DNA of 64,000 bases from Chitinophaga rhizophila (GCF_019492185.1 NZ_JAICCF010000004.1:620001-684000), one strand, 5' to 3'. Positions 45,303-53,470 are shown, numbered from the stretch's first letter. Notes: generated by a model not told the origin, from the sequence alone. Numbers and translations are program-made.

Positions 45303-45565
45303 TTGGTAATTGTTGAATTGTATGAGGTAATAACAACCTGATCGCCCTAGCAAAGGCGATCTTAAGAGGGCGTTATATGCCGCCCGTTATCATACAATTC
45401 CAGGCCATGTAAGGAGCCTGATATGAGCCATTAAGCGCAGAGGCGTTAGTTTTGTTACCGTAAATTAACGATTCCGGCTGAAAAAGTCCATTATTTTATT
45501 GGATAGTGGTATGGCATGCGGCTCACTAACAACGGACTGCGTCAGATTCATAGCACCGCTAACGC

Positions 45566-45841
45566 TTAACTACGCTTCCCATCCTCATAATGCTGGTGTT
45601 CCTGCCCGGCGGTCGTAAAGCCTCCTATAAAATTCGGGCTATCATGCTCCGGCTTCTTCGGCTCGAAAAGTCCTCCGGCTATTGCCCAATCATATATGCC
45701 GGTATCCAGCGGATAGGCGGTCAATAGACCTGTAAGCCGATGCTTTGCAATCCAATCCTCTGCCAACGGCAGAGTCGTAAAAATGCCGCCCGAAAACCGG
45801 CTATTCATTCCATGAAATACCCAGACTATCTCTTGATTCAT
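45566..45841 (-). CDS. DUF7710-type small protein
   Basis: A 91-residue cytoplasmic protein: EIVWVFHGMNSRFSGGIFTT, then AEDWIAKHRLTGLLTAYPLD and a Pro/His-rich tail (FEPKKPEHDSPNFIGGFT). The blocks VWVFHG, FxxGxF, WIxKHRLTGxLTxYP and FxPKKPxH are those I associate with the DUF7710 family; its function is not known. No signal peptide or membrane segment. It is unlinked to the genes beside it. Confidence 0.75.
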   Translation of the reverse strand: MNQEIVWVFHGMNSRFSGGIFTTLPLAEDWIAKHRLTGLLTAYPLDTGIYDWAIAGGLFEPKKPEHDSPNFIGGFTTAGQEHQHYEDGKRS

Positions 45842-45986
45842 TCTACATCCTGATTATTTATTTTGGCCTATCAACACTGATGTTTCCCTGGCAGTAAGTG
45901 GCCGACCACCTCCCGAAAGTAAAATAAAATGACTATTTTTCCCGCCGGCTATCGCCATCCATATTATTCATTCACACACCTCTCCA

Positions 45987-46673
45987 ATGCCAGACTATAA
46001 ATTAGATGCAGCAACAGCTGCTGCAACAATGATCATCGCAGGACAAACCATTGGCCTCGGCGGCGGACAAACCATCGCTTATCTGGCCGAAGCTCTGGCC
46101 GCGTCTCCGGAAATGATGGACGCGCTGACGGTTACATCTTCTTCCTTTGATACTACTGTACTGCTATACAAAAAAGGCTTCCGGGTAGTTGCTCCGGCGC
46201 TTATCAGCCGGCTGGACCTGTACTTTGACGGGTGCGACGTATTTGACAAACAACTGAATGCCCTCAAAAGCGGCGGCGGCATACATGTAACGGAAAAGAT
46301 CCTGGCCGGAGCTGCCAACAGATTTGTCCTGCTGGGCGATGCCAGCAAATACCAACATGTGCTTGACCCGAAATATCCTATCGCTTTGGAAATACTGCCG
46401 CAGGCGCTGGAGATCGTCAGGAGACAGCTACAGATACGCTACCCCGACGCCAGGTTTGTACAAAGGGTCAGCACTTCCAAGACCGGCGCTGTTGTATCTG
46501 ACAACGGTAACCTGCTGGCAGACCTTCACTTTGACGCGTTTCCCGCGCTGCCAGAACTGGATATACAGCTTAATATGATACCCGGTATTGCTGGTCACTC
46601 CCTGTTTTATAACATGGCTCACCAGGCGATAATAGCCGGAGAAAGTGGTGTACAATATATAGACCCGGCTTAA
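45987..46673 (+). CDS. rpiA: Ribose-5-phosphate isomerase A
   Basis: A 228-residue enzyme that interconverts ribose 5-phosphate and ribulose 5-phosphate in the pentose phosphate pathway. Catalytic residues align in both identity and number with E. coli RpiA as I recall it: D81 and D84 in FDGCDVFD, K94 in ALKSGGG, E103 in VTEKIL. The phosphate loop (IGLGGGQTIAYL) and the GNLLAD block near the end are variants of the usual GTGST and GNxIxD. The canonical DGADE reads DGCDV here, so it is a divergent copy. No pathway genes are nearby. Its stop overlaps the convergent lipoprotein gene by 4 bp. Confidence 0.87.
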   Translation: MPDYKLDAATAAATMIIAGQTIGLGGGQTIAYLAEALAASPEMMDALTVTSSSFDTTVLLYKKGFRVVAPALISRLDLYFDGCDVFDKQLNALKSGGGIHVTEKILAGAANRFVLLGDASKYQHVLDPKYPIALEILPQALEIVRRQLQIRYPDARFVQRVSTSKTGAVVSDNGNLLADLHFDAFPALPELDIQLNMIPGIAGHSLFYNMAHQAIIAGESGVQYIDPA

Positions 46674-47350
46674 GGTGAGGAATGAGCACCGGCTGACAGG
46701 TTCTCCCGGTAGTAATTATCGTCGAAAGTAGAATACACGCTGGCCGTATCCCTCAGTGTAATACGGTAATACTCCCGCTGGGATGATGAGAAAATAAACC
46801 AGTGAGGGGTGTAGGTAAGATCAATGTTAAAATCACAGACTACCTTAACCAGGGTCTTGTCTTGTGAATACCAGTTCCCGCCACTCTTGCGCCGATATTC
46901 GTAAACTCCTTTGCTACCCAGGTATTCCGTATAACAGATATCGTTGCGGTACATCAGATCTATGCCCAGACTATTCAAACCATAGACTGAATGATAGCCT
47001 GTGGTAAAACGTGTAGTATCCACCTTGTCAAACAATATCCACTCTTTCTCCTCGTAAGTCTTCTTACTAAAGTAATTGTCTTTCAGCCAGGTGTGTATAG
47101 AATCCCGGATCTCAGGGGTATCAAACGCTGCCCCGAAGTATTTTCTGTTGGCGGCAGCAATAGCCTTGGTGACCGTATCTGCATTCAGATGGGCAAACTC
47201 CATAAATGCAAAATCTTCATGAAAACATTTCCCTAAAGGTACAGTGGCAGCATCCTTCAGATAGTTGCGCTTGTTTTCAGGGATGCCCTGACGCTTGTTG
47301 TAACAGGAGATCAGCAGTACAGCAATAAGCAATAACGTGAAAAAACGCAT
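46670..47350 (-). CDS. Putative lipoprotein of unknown function
   Basis: A 226-residue protein with a short signal peptide ending in LLISC, giving a lipidated Cys16. The mature part is rich in Tyr, Asp and Lys and has no motif that I recognise; the central region (ADTVTKAIAAANRKYFGAAF) is helical and the C-terminal half (WYSQDKTLVKVVCDFNIDLT) is beta-rich. It overlaps rpiA tail-to-tail by 4 bp (46670-46673). Function unknown. The reading frame and signal peptide make it a secure gene. Confidence 0.75.
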   Translation of the reverse strand: MRFFTLLLIAVLLISCYNKRQGIPENKRNYLKDAATVPLGKCFHEDFAFMEFAHLNADTVTKAIAAANRKYFGAAFDTPEIRDSIHTWLKDNYFSKKTYEEKEWILFDKVDTTRFTTGYHSVYGLNSLGIDLMYRNDICYTEYLGSKGVYEYRRKSGGNWYSQDKTLVKVVCDFNIDLTYTPHWFIFSSSQREYYRITLRDTASVYSTFDDNYYRENLSAGAHSSP

Positions 47351-47541
47351 GGTGTGAAAAGGGATAAGTTAAGTTGATATTAATACGATGAACAGGGATA
47401 TTTCCACCAAAATAGGCAAATTACAACGTGGGGAACCGAAAATCCGGGGTTAATGAGGGTCAGTACTCATCGCCACCGTTACGCCATTCAATTGCCTGCC
47501 GGCCTTTACAGGAGTAAAGCCGATCTTTACTCAATCCGCCA

Positions 47542-47560
47542 TACCTTTGCGCCGGCGCAA
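47542..47560 (+). promoter_or_regulatory. Promoter -7 box and operator-like palindrome, copy 1
   Basis: TACCTTTG (47542-47549) fits TAnnTTTG. It overlaps the perfect palindrome TTGCGCCGGCGCAA (47547-47560). Overlap of a -7 box by a palindrome is the usual layout of a repressor site. Confidence 0.6.
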
Positions 47561-47629
47561 CACACCAATCATCATCAAGCTGCCTGCCGGCCTTTACAGG
47601 AGTAAAGCCGATCTTTACCCAATCCGCCA

Positions 47630-47648
47630 TACCTTTGCGCCGGCGCAA
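47630..47648 (+). promoter_or_regulatory. Promoter -7 box and operator-like palindrome, copy 2
   Basis: Same elements as copy 1: TACCTTTG at 47630-47637 and TTGCGCCGGCGCAA at 47635-47648. The nearest downstream gene is the WYL regulator, whose ATG is 28 bp after the palindrome. Autoregulation by that protein is a reasonable inference. Confidence 0.65.
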
Positions 47649-47675
47649 CACACCAATCATCATCAAGCTGGCATT

Positions 47676-48368
47676 ATGAACGATAACGATACTTCCCGGC
47701 TCTCCCGGCTTACCGCAATACTTACCCGCCTGCAAACCAAGCGGCTGTTAACGGCATCCGAACTGGCTGCCAAATTCTCCGTCAGTGTCCGGACCATCTA
47801 CCGGGATATTAAAGCACTTGAGCAGGCAGGAGTACCTATCCTTACAGAAGAAGGTAAAGGTTATACGCTGATGGAAGGTTACCGTATTCCGCCGGTCATG
47901 TTCACTGAACAGCAGGCAAATGCCCTGATTCTGGCGGAACAGCTGGTGCTGAACAATAAAGATGCGTCCTTCGTGAAAGATTACTCAGAAGCTATCGAAA
48001 AGATCAAGGCGGTACTGGGACATAGTGTGAAAGACAAAGCTAATCTGCTGGCCGACCGTACAAGGTTCTCACAGAATATCAACAAGGAAAGAAACAGCAA
48101 CAACCTGTCAGACCTGCAATATGCACTGACCAACTTCCGCCTGGCTAAGATCAGCTATACCAACGAACAGCAACAGACCTCTACCCGCCTGATTGAACCC
48201 TTTGCTCTTCTGAGCACACAGGAAAACTGGCTGCTGGTAGCCTGGTGCCGGTTAAGAAAGTCCTTCCGGTATTTCCGCCTCGACAGGATACAACAGGTCT
48301 ATATACAGGAGGAGCAGTTCACTCCCCACTCCATGACGCTGCAGGAGTTCTTTGATCAACCCCGGTAA
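47676..48368 (+). CDS. WYL-domain transcriptional regulator (YafY/DeoR-like)
   Basis: About 230 residues from ATG 47676 (MNDNDTSRLSRLTAILTRLQ); earlier in-frame starts lie inside the tandem repeat and are rejected. The N-terminal helix-turn-helix covers residues 6-60 (LLTASELAAKFSVSVRTIYR, DIKALEQAGVPI). The WYL domain covers about 135-205 with LIEPFALLSTQENWLLVAWC and RYFRLDRIQQV. WYL domains bind small ligands or nucleic acid. It likely controls itself through the duplicated palindrome upstream and the DUF1761 gene downstream, where TGACA-N6-TGTCA (48386-48401) is a candidate second site. The effector is unknown. Confidence 0.9.
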   Translation: MNDNDTSRLSRLTAILTRLQTKRLLTASELAAKFSVSVRTIYRDIKALEQAGVPILTEEGKGYTLMEGYRIPPVMFTEQQANALILAEQLVLNNKDASFVKDYSEAIEKIKAVLGHSVKDKANLLADRTRFSQNINKERNSNNLSDLQYALTNFRLAKISYTNEQQQTSTRLIEPFALLSTQENWLLVAWCRLRKSFRYFRLDRIQQVYIQEEQFTPHSMTLQEFFDQPR

Positions 48369-48385
48369 AATAATTTTCAGACCCC

Positions 48386-48420
48386 TGACACAGGGCTGTC
48401 ACAAGGCGGTTATAGTTTTG
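48386..48420 (+). promoter_or_regulatory. Inverted repeat and -7 box upstream of the DUF1761 gene
   Basis: TGACA-N6-TGTCA (48386-48401) sits where a -33 element would be; TAGTTTTG (48413-48420) fits the -7 consensus. The ATG at 48448 is 27 bp further on. The arrangement suggests a regulated promoter, perhaps by the WYL protein just upstream. Confidence 0.5.
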
Positions 48421-48447
48421 CTGTAGCAACATTAAATATGCTATTCT

Positions 48448-48861
48448 ATGGTCAATCAACTGGCAAACTTTAACTGGATCAGTGTATCCATCGCTTTTAT
48501 TGTTTATTTCGTACTGGGGGCACTATGGTTCACCGTTTTCTTTCCCAAACCTTACAGGAAATCCCTGGGTAAAGAGCACGAGACATTACCTAATAAGCCT
48601 ATCTTTATTGCCGGCCCGGCATTGTGTGCGCTCGTCATCACTATCGCAAGTGCATGGCTGATCTATGCACTGAATATATCATCAGTTATGGAGGCTGTAC
48701 AATTCTCTCTGTTAGTAGGAATCGGGTATCTGTTTGCCAATACGGTTAACATCGCCATCAATCCCAATATCCCCCGCCCCATTCTATATGGTATCATCAG
48801 TGGGGTATATCACCTGACGGGGATCCTGATAGTAAGTATGATCATTATCATCATGAAATAA
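48448..48861 (+). CDS. DUF1761-family membrane protein
   Basis: A 137-residue integral membrane protein with four hydrophobic helices: ISVSIAFIVYFVLGALWFTV, the segment AGPALCALVITIASAWLIYA, the segment VQFSLLVGIGYLFANTVNIA and GVYHLTGILIVSMIIIIM. The loop YFVLGALWFTVFFPKPYRK is the DUF1761 signature as I know it. Function unknown. It starts an apparent operon with the YdeI-like gene 11 bp downstream and follows the WYL regulator by 79 bp. Confidence 0.85.
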   Translation: MVNQLANFNWISVSIAFIVYFVLGALWFTVFFPKPYRKSLGKEHETLPNKPIFIAGPALCALVITIASAWLIYALNISSVMEAVQFSLLVGIGYLFANTVNIAINPNIPRPILYGIISGVYHLTGILIVSMIIIIMK

Positions 48862-48872
48862 AACCTCACACC

Positions 48873-49451
48873 ATGGAAACAAAAGGCATCGAAACGTTTT
48901 ATCCGGCTAACCGGGAACAGTGGAGGCAATGGCTGGAAAAAAATCATGACACCCAACAATCTGTCTACCTGATCCTGTACCGTAAAAACACCGGTATTGC
49001 TACCATCAGCCGCAGCGATACCGTCGATGAAGCCCTTTGTTTCGGCTGGATCGACAGTACGTCCAGGCCCCTGGATGACCAGAAATTCCTGCAACTCATG
49101 ACGCGCCGGAAACCTACCAGCGTATGGTCCAAAATCAATAAGGCCAAAGTAGCCCAATTGATAGCAGACAACCTGATGACTACTGCCGGATATACCAGTA
49201 TTGAAATCGCTAAAAAGAATGGCTCCTGGAACATATTAGACGAGGTGGAAGAGCTGATCATCCCTCCGGACCTGGAAAAAGCATTCAGATTACACAAAGG
49301 TGCAAAGGCCTTCTTCGCAGGATTAAGCAAAAGCACCAAAAAGGCAATGCTGCAATGGCTGGTCCTGGCTAAACGGCCAGAGACCAGGCAGCAACGCATC
49401 ACAGAGATCGCTTCCAAGGCGGGGCAACAATTGAAACCCAAGCAGTTCTGA
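48873..49451 (+). CDS. YdeI/OmpD-associated family protein
   Basis: A 192-residue cytoplasmic protein. The opening REQWRQWLEKNHDTQQSVYL and the block DTVDEALCFGWIDSTSRPLD, with SVWSKINKAKV, are those of the YdeI/bacteriocin-protection family (PF13376-type C-terminus: PPDLEKAFRLHKGAKAFFAG, LSKSTKKAMLQWLVLAKRPE). Members have been linked to resistance to some peptides, but the mechanism is not settled. It is 11 bp after the DUF1761 gene and probably co-transcribed with it under the WYL regulator. Confidence 0.88.
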   Translation: METKGIETFYPANREQWRQWLEKNHDTQQSVYLILYRKNTGIATISRSDTVDEALCFGWIDSTSRPLDDQKFLQLMTRRKPTSVWSKINKAKVAQLIADNLMTTAGYTSIEIAKKNGSWNILDEVEELIIPPDLEKAFRLHKGAKAFFAGLSKSTKKAMLQWLVLAKRPETRQQRITEIASKAGQQLKPKQF

Positions 49452-49556
49452 ACATCATCTAACCTCCCATCATCTCTACCTGAGCGGACGACTGGCTTTT
49501 ATAAAATTTATTTCTAATTTGCGCAGCCACACTATCCCTGCACAAAAACTCGAGAT

Positions 49557-50558
49557 ATGTTTAATACACTTGCCAACCTGATCGGACTCAGGATTGATGA
49601 TGAAAGGATCAAGGACTTTATCGACACCAACGGGTTCAAATACCCTAAGAAGCCCAATATATCCAACCGCTCCAGTGATCTGTCTTATTGGGTGGAAAAT
49701 AAGAAACTGGGGTTCAATCTCCTCTTCAGAATAGATACTTACCTCACAGGCTACCCTCCTATTCCCGGAGACAAAAAGGGCATCTTCGTGCCCGTACTGG
49801 CAGAGGTCAGGTGGCATAATAATAAGTCCAAAACTGTCTTCCCGCAGGGCATAGATTTCAACCATGACTTTGATACCCTCGTATCGAAGCTGGGAGCGCC
49901 CGGCCTTAAAAGCAGCGACATATCCCCTACCTGGCTGAATGACGATGGCAGCGAAAGCTTTTACCGGTGGAAAATAATGCTGGATGAAGCCAGATCTATC
50001 GCCTGGAGAATCGAATATGGTGATGATCAAAGCGTCAATGATATATCGCTGTCGTTATCTTTCGACATGCCTCTCTTCCATATGTACTACGAACACCTGT
50101 ACGGTACGTTCGATACCTTCTTGAAGACCCATAACCACTATAAGACGGAAGAACTGATGTTCCTCCACTGGGCTATCGATAATGACCTGGTCAAAGCCAA
50201 CGAAACTACCGCCCAGGTCCTGCGTGATATCAAAGCAGGAACGCAACCTATTACAGAATGGATCCGTGCTTTGGGAAGAGGGTATATCAACAAAGGCGAT
50301 TTTGCTGCCGAATACCCATTTGTACATGCCTACATCAATAATCTCAGCAGCTTCGATGTGATATATGCACGGGACTTCGCTTTTACCATGCTTACTGATC
50401 AACAGGATAAAGACAGGTACTTCAGTCAGGAGGTGACCGATAAGCTCAACCAAATTGAATACACCACCGACAATTATGAAAAGATCAAAGCGATGCTTGA
50501 CCGGAGACGGGCAGAATACCGTGAACATAAATTCAGCAAGAGCATAAAAGCACTATAA
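49557..50558 (+). CDS. Cytoplasmic protein of unknown function
   Basis: A 333-residue protein without signal or membrane segments. The N-terminal half (GLRIDDERIKDFIDTNGFKY, then FPQGIDFNHDFDTLVSKLGA) resembles small immunity or accessory proteins that read a position-dependent formula, with DEARSIAWRIEYGDDQSVND. The C-terminal half (about 190-290) is helical and contains LHWAIDNDLVKANETTAQVL and RGYINKGDFAAEYPFVHAYI. I do not recognise a named family. The layout is reminiscent of immunity proteins for polymorphic toxins, but no toxin gene is adjacent. A terminator follows at 50587-50616. Confidence 0.65.
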   Translation: MFNTLANLIGLRIDDERIKDFIDTNGFKYPKKPNISNRSSDLSYWVENKKLGFNLLFRIDTYLTGYPPIPGDKKGIFVPVLAEVRWHNNKSKTVFPQGIDFNHDFDTLVSKLGAPGLKSSDISPTWLNDDGSESFYRWKIMLDEARSIAWRIEYGDDQSVNDISLSLSFDMPLFHMYYEHLYGTFDTFLKTHNHYKTEELMFLHWAIDNDLVKANETTAQVLRDIKAGTQPITEWIRALGRGYINKGDFAAEYPFVHAYINNLSSFDVIYARDFAFTMLTDQQDKDRYFSQEVTDKLNQIEYTTDNYEKIKAMLDRRRAEYREHKFSKSIKAL

Positions 50559-50586
50559 ATCATTCATATCAGGTAATATCTTATTC

Positions 50587-50620
50587 GACGGGATAGTTTC
50601 TATTCCGTCCTGTCCTCTTT
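50587..50620 (+). terminator. Rho-independent terminator
   Basis: GACGGGATAG and CTATTCCGTC pair with one G-T wobble around a TTT loop; ctgtcctctttttt follows. It lies 28 bp after the gene ending at 50558. Confidence 0.75.
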
Positions 50621-50880
50621 TTTCCGTTTCCTGCAACCTTTTCAGCTACCCAGCGTCTATTATGAGGAACGGCGGCTTGCTGGATCATATTGCGGTGACG
50701 CTACTTACTCTGGCAGACCAGCACAATCCTCCCAGTTAGCCGCTGGCTGACCAAGACCCGCAGCTTGTTATACACTTCTTCTTTCCGGGCATACCTGGTA
50801 AAGTACTGAAGGGGATTTAATCATCAGCTTATTTACAGCGTTGCCAAAACCAGTTGTCATTACATACTAAACAATCAACC
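50621..50880. other. Intergenic stretch with a possible gene remnant
   Basis: No complete gene. On the minus strand, 50820-50701 is an open frame of 39 codons reading LNPLQYFTRYARKEEVYNKL and on to a TAG stop. It has protein-like composition but no ATG, so it could be the decayed end of a gene or chance. The promoter of the CBM9/beta-lactamase gene must be near 50840. Confidence 0.4.
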
Positions 50881-52914
50881 ATGTCAATCCCGGCCCCAAA
50901 AGGAATCTGCCTGTATTTGCTGTTTATGCTGTTCAGCATACCCGTATTCGCCCATAATGGCAGCATTGCCTATGCTTACCCGATGAAGACAATTAAGATT
51001 GACGGCGATCTGGCCGACTGGCCTTCAACAGCCGTCAGGTATAACATTGCACTATCGCCATCAGACACGAAACCCCGCAATGACGCCGACTATTCCGGCT
51101 TCTTTCAGCTGGGGTATGATCTCGCCAGTCAGTCATTGTATATGGCGTTCACCATCACTGATGATGATTTTATGCAGGACTCCAGCCAAGCAGTACGCTG
51201 GAACACACAGGACGGGCTGGAACTGAGTATAGATACACGTCACCTGATGAAAGGGTCTGGCGTTGCCTCTTTCCTGTACACGCAGCACCTGAAAAATATC
51301 AGTAAATCTTTCTATGATCCTGTGGCCAGCGCAGCTACCTGGGATATGATGGAGGTAGCCATGGTACAGCGTGGCAGCACCCGGTATTATGAATGGCGGA
51401 TCCGTCTGGGTAATGAGCTGCAAGTGGGAAAGACAATCGGTGTTGACGTATATGTCTTTGACATGGATAGGGACAGCAGCTTTTCCTGGTCCGGCTGGGG
51501 AAAAGGGATTAATAAGTATGCTAATGCTGCCAGTCTGGGAGATGTCATCTTCCTGCCGGCACAGGCAAAAATGGCTGACATATCCGGAAGATTGAAATGG
51601 AATGGTACAGAACAGCAGCGTATCCCCGGCCTTGTACGGTTACAGTCAAAGACAAGACCGGGCTGTTGGCTCACGACAGCGGTCGATTCCCTGGGAAAAT
51701 ACCAGGTTGCCCTCCCCGAGGGTACCTATGAACTTTCTCTTCCGGATACCTTTTTCAGTAACAATGACCAGCGATATTCCGCCACACAGCAATCGCCGGT
51801 AATGGTGAAAGCCCGGTCCGGAAAACAGACTACCGCACCCGATCTGACACTAGCCTATGCCCCTATGCCTGATCTGATTGGCGATAAAGGGTTATTACTG
51901 GCTGATTTCACACCTGCCAGCGCCACAGCTGTAGACAACTTCATTGAGACTTACCGGCAATATTACGGCATCCCCGGAGTGTCCCTGGCATTGATTAAAG
52001 ACGGTAAGCTGATCTACCACCATACCTATGGCGTATCTAATGCCATGACGGGTGAGCAGGTAAATGACAATACCCTATTTGAAGCCGCATCTGTAACAAA
52101 ACCAGTATTCGCCTTTGCAGTGGAACGCCTGGCGGAACGCGGCATCATTAACCTGGATAAGCCACTGTATGAATACCTGCCTTACAAAGACATTGCCCAT
52201 GATGAACGTTATAAACTAATCACAGCGAGGCATGTATTAACACATCGTACCGGCTTCCCGAACTGGCGCTGGATGAACCCTGACGGCAAACTGAACCTGC
52301 GGTTTACACCGGGTACTGCCTTTAATTACTCAGGCGAAGGGTTTGAATACCTGAAACTGGTCGTTGAAAAAATCACAGGTAAGCAGGTAGAGCAGGTGTT
52401 ACAGGAAGAGGTCATTGCGCCCATTGGCCTCTATCATACATTCTTTTCCAGGAATGACTCCCTGCAACGGGTGGTGGCGTACGGTCATCTGGACAAACTG
52501 CCTAATAAAAACGATCTGCCGGAAGCGCCGGGCATGGCCTGGAGTATGCATACCGAAGCAAAGATCTTCACCAGGTTTATGTTATACCTGCTGGAGGAAA
52601 AAGGACTCTCTCATGCTATGTATGATACCATTTTTTCCAGGCACTCGGAGTATAACTTTGACGAACATCCAAAGAAGCCAACTGTCCCAACGTATATGGG
52701 TATGAGCCTCCAGATAAGAGAAACGCCGTTTGGAAAAACTTTCGGACATGGAGGCAACAATGGTGACTTTAAATGCATCTTTGAGATGTACAAAGACCTG
52801 AAATCAGGGTACGTGGTATTTACAAACTCCAATACCTCAGACGATCTGCTGGAGAATCTGCGCAAGTTCCTTGTAGAAGGCAAGCAGGCTGCTCCGCCAA
52901 CCGCCATGCATTAG
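50881..52914 (+). CDS. CBM9-like domain fused to a serine beta-lactamase-type hydrolase
   Basis: About 677 residues from ATG 50881; a TTG at 50854 is the only earlier start. Signal peptide (ICLYLLFMLFSIPVFAH), then a CBM9-like/DOMON-type module at about 35-220 (KTIKIDGDLADWPS, LYMAFTITDDDFMQDSSQAV, DGLELSIDTRHL). A short beta-sandwich follows at about 225-315. The C-terminal part is a beta-lactamase/class-C-like hydrolase with S404-x-x-K407 (AASVTKPVF), Y483 (FNYSGEG; Gly in place of the usual Asn) and H623-G-G (FGHGGNNGDF). Such enzymes act on D-amino-acid peptides or esters. The binding module suggests attachment to a glycan or wall polymer. No partner gene is adjacent. Confidence 0.88.
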   Translation: MSIPAPKGICLYLLFMLFSIPVFAHNGSIAYAYPMKTIKIDGDLADWPSTAVRYNIALSPSDTKPRNDADYSGFFQLGYDLASQSLYMAFTITDDDFMQDSSQAVRWNTQDGLELSIDTRHLMKGSGVASFLYTQHLKNISKSFYDPVASAATWDMMEVAMVQRGSTRYYEWRIRLGNELQVGKTIGVDVYVFDMDRDSSFSWSGWGKGINKYANAASLGDVIFLPAQAKMADISGRLKWNGTEQQRIPGLVRLQSKTRPGCWLTTAVDSLGKYQVALPEGTYELSLPDTFFSNNDQRYSATQQSPVMVKARSGKQTTAPDLTLAYAPMPDLIGDKGLLLADFTPASATAVDNFIETYRQYYGIPGVSLALIKDGKLIYHHTYGVSNAMTGEQVNDNTLFEAASVTKPVFAFAVERLAERGIINLDKPLYEYLPYKDIAHDERYKLITARHVLTHRTGFPNWRWMNPDGKLNLRFTPGTAFNYSGEGFEYLKLVVEKITGKQVEQVLQEEVIAPIGLYHTFFSRNDSLQRVVAYGHLDKLPNKNDLPEAPGMAWSMHTEAKIFTRFMLYLLEEKGLSHAMYDTIFSRHSEYNFDEHPKKPTVPTYMGMSLQIRETPFGKTFGHGGNNGDFKCIFEMYKDLKSGYVVFTNSNTSDDLLENLRKFLVEGKQAAPPTAMH

Positions 52915-52938
52915 CTGGCAGTTGGCGGTAGCCGCCCT

Positions 52939-53169
52939 TTACTGATCTCCTTCTTTCTTCGTGCCTTTAAAGAGTGCAAACAAAGCCATAGCATGTCCAT
53001 GACCAAGATCAAAGTCATCTTTGAGCCACTGCACGATCTGGCCTGCTTTTACACCATCGCCTAATTTCCCCTTTACGAGAAAGCCTTTCGCTTCTGCAAG
53101 TTGTTTAAAATCCGCCGGACTCTTACCTGTTTTTGCCTGGATATTGTCGAGATAAGCCTGAAATGACAT
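52939..53169 (-). CDS. DUF4287 small protein
   Basis: A 76-residue cytoplasmic protein from ATG 53169 (MSFQAYLDNIQAKTGKSPAD); a TTG at 53190 is less likely. The blocks MSFQAYLDNIxAKTGKxPxD, LAEAKGFL, KAGQIVQWLKDDFDLGHGHA and a short basic tail are those of DUF4287, whose function is not known. Complete for the family and convergent with the CBM9/beta-lactamase gene 24 bp away. Confidence 0.9.
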   Translation of the reverse strand: MSFQAYLDNIQAKTGKSPADFKQLAEAKGFLVKGKLGDGVKAGQIVQWLKDDFDLGHGHAMALFALFKGTKKEGDQ

Positions 53170-53401
53170 AGTGCCTTTTTTTACTGCCAAAGATACCAGG
53201 TGGAAGGCATTTCTATAATAGGCAGACAGGACATTTAAGCGGGGTATTTATGACATCCGCAGTCATGGCGGGACGATGCCACACCGGGCAACCCCCTTTT
53301 TCAGGCGAGATACTATCCCGATGGCGAACACGTCGTTATTCCTGGCGAATGATGCCTTCTGGCCTGCCTGATCAGGACTGATATTCGATATTTTAGCCAT
53401 G

Positions 53402-53470
53402 CTAAGAGGTCACTTCAAGGGCACTTCAATATCCCGGGGATATTGAAGTGCCCTTGAAGTGACCTCTTAG
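53402..53470. repeat. 69-bp perfect inverted repeat
   Basis: Two 34-base arms (53402-53435 and 53437-53470) are perfect reverse complements around a single G at 53436. Inside each arm the 8-mer CACTTCAA (or its complement) occurs twice. CCAT (53397-53400) and ATGG (53473-53476) extend the pairing beyond a short internal mismatch. No T tract follows, so it is not an ordinary terminator. Confidence 0.97.

Larger units (their letters stand above)
47493..47668 (+). repeat. 88-bp tandem duplication carrying a promoter and palindrome
   Basis: Copy 1 is 47493-47580 and copy 2 is 47581-47668. Only one difference was found by eye (T at 47531, C at 47619). Each unit holds an imperfect hairpin (GGCCTTTAC / GTAAAGCC), a -7 box TACCTTTG and a 14-bp perfect palindrome overlapping that box. 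The second copy ends 8 bp before the ATG of the WYL regulator. Confidence 0.95.

Noticed and set aside
47547..47675. TTG start within the tandem repeat for the WYL regulator
   Set aside because: The added 43 residues are translated repeat sequence that overlaps the promoter; the helix-turn-helix begins after ATG 47676.
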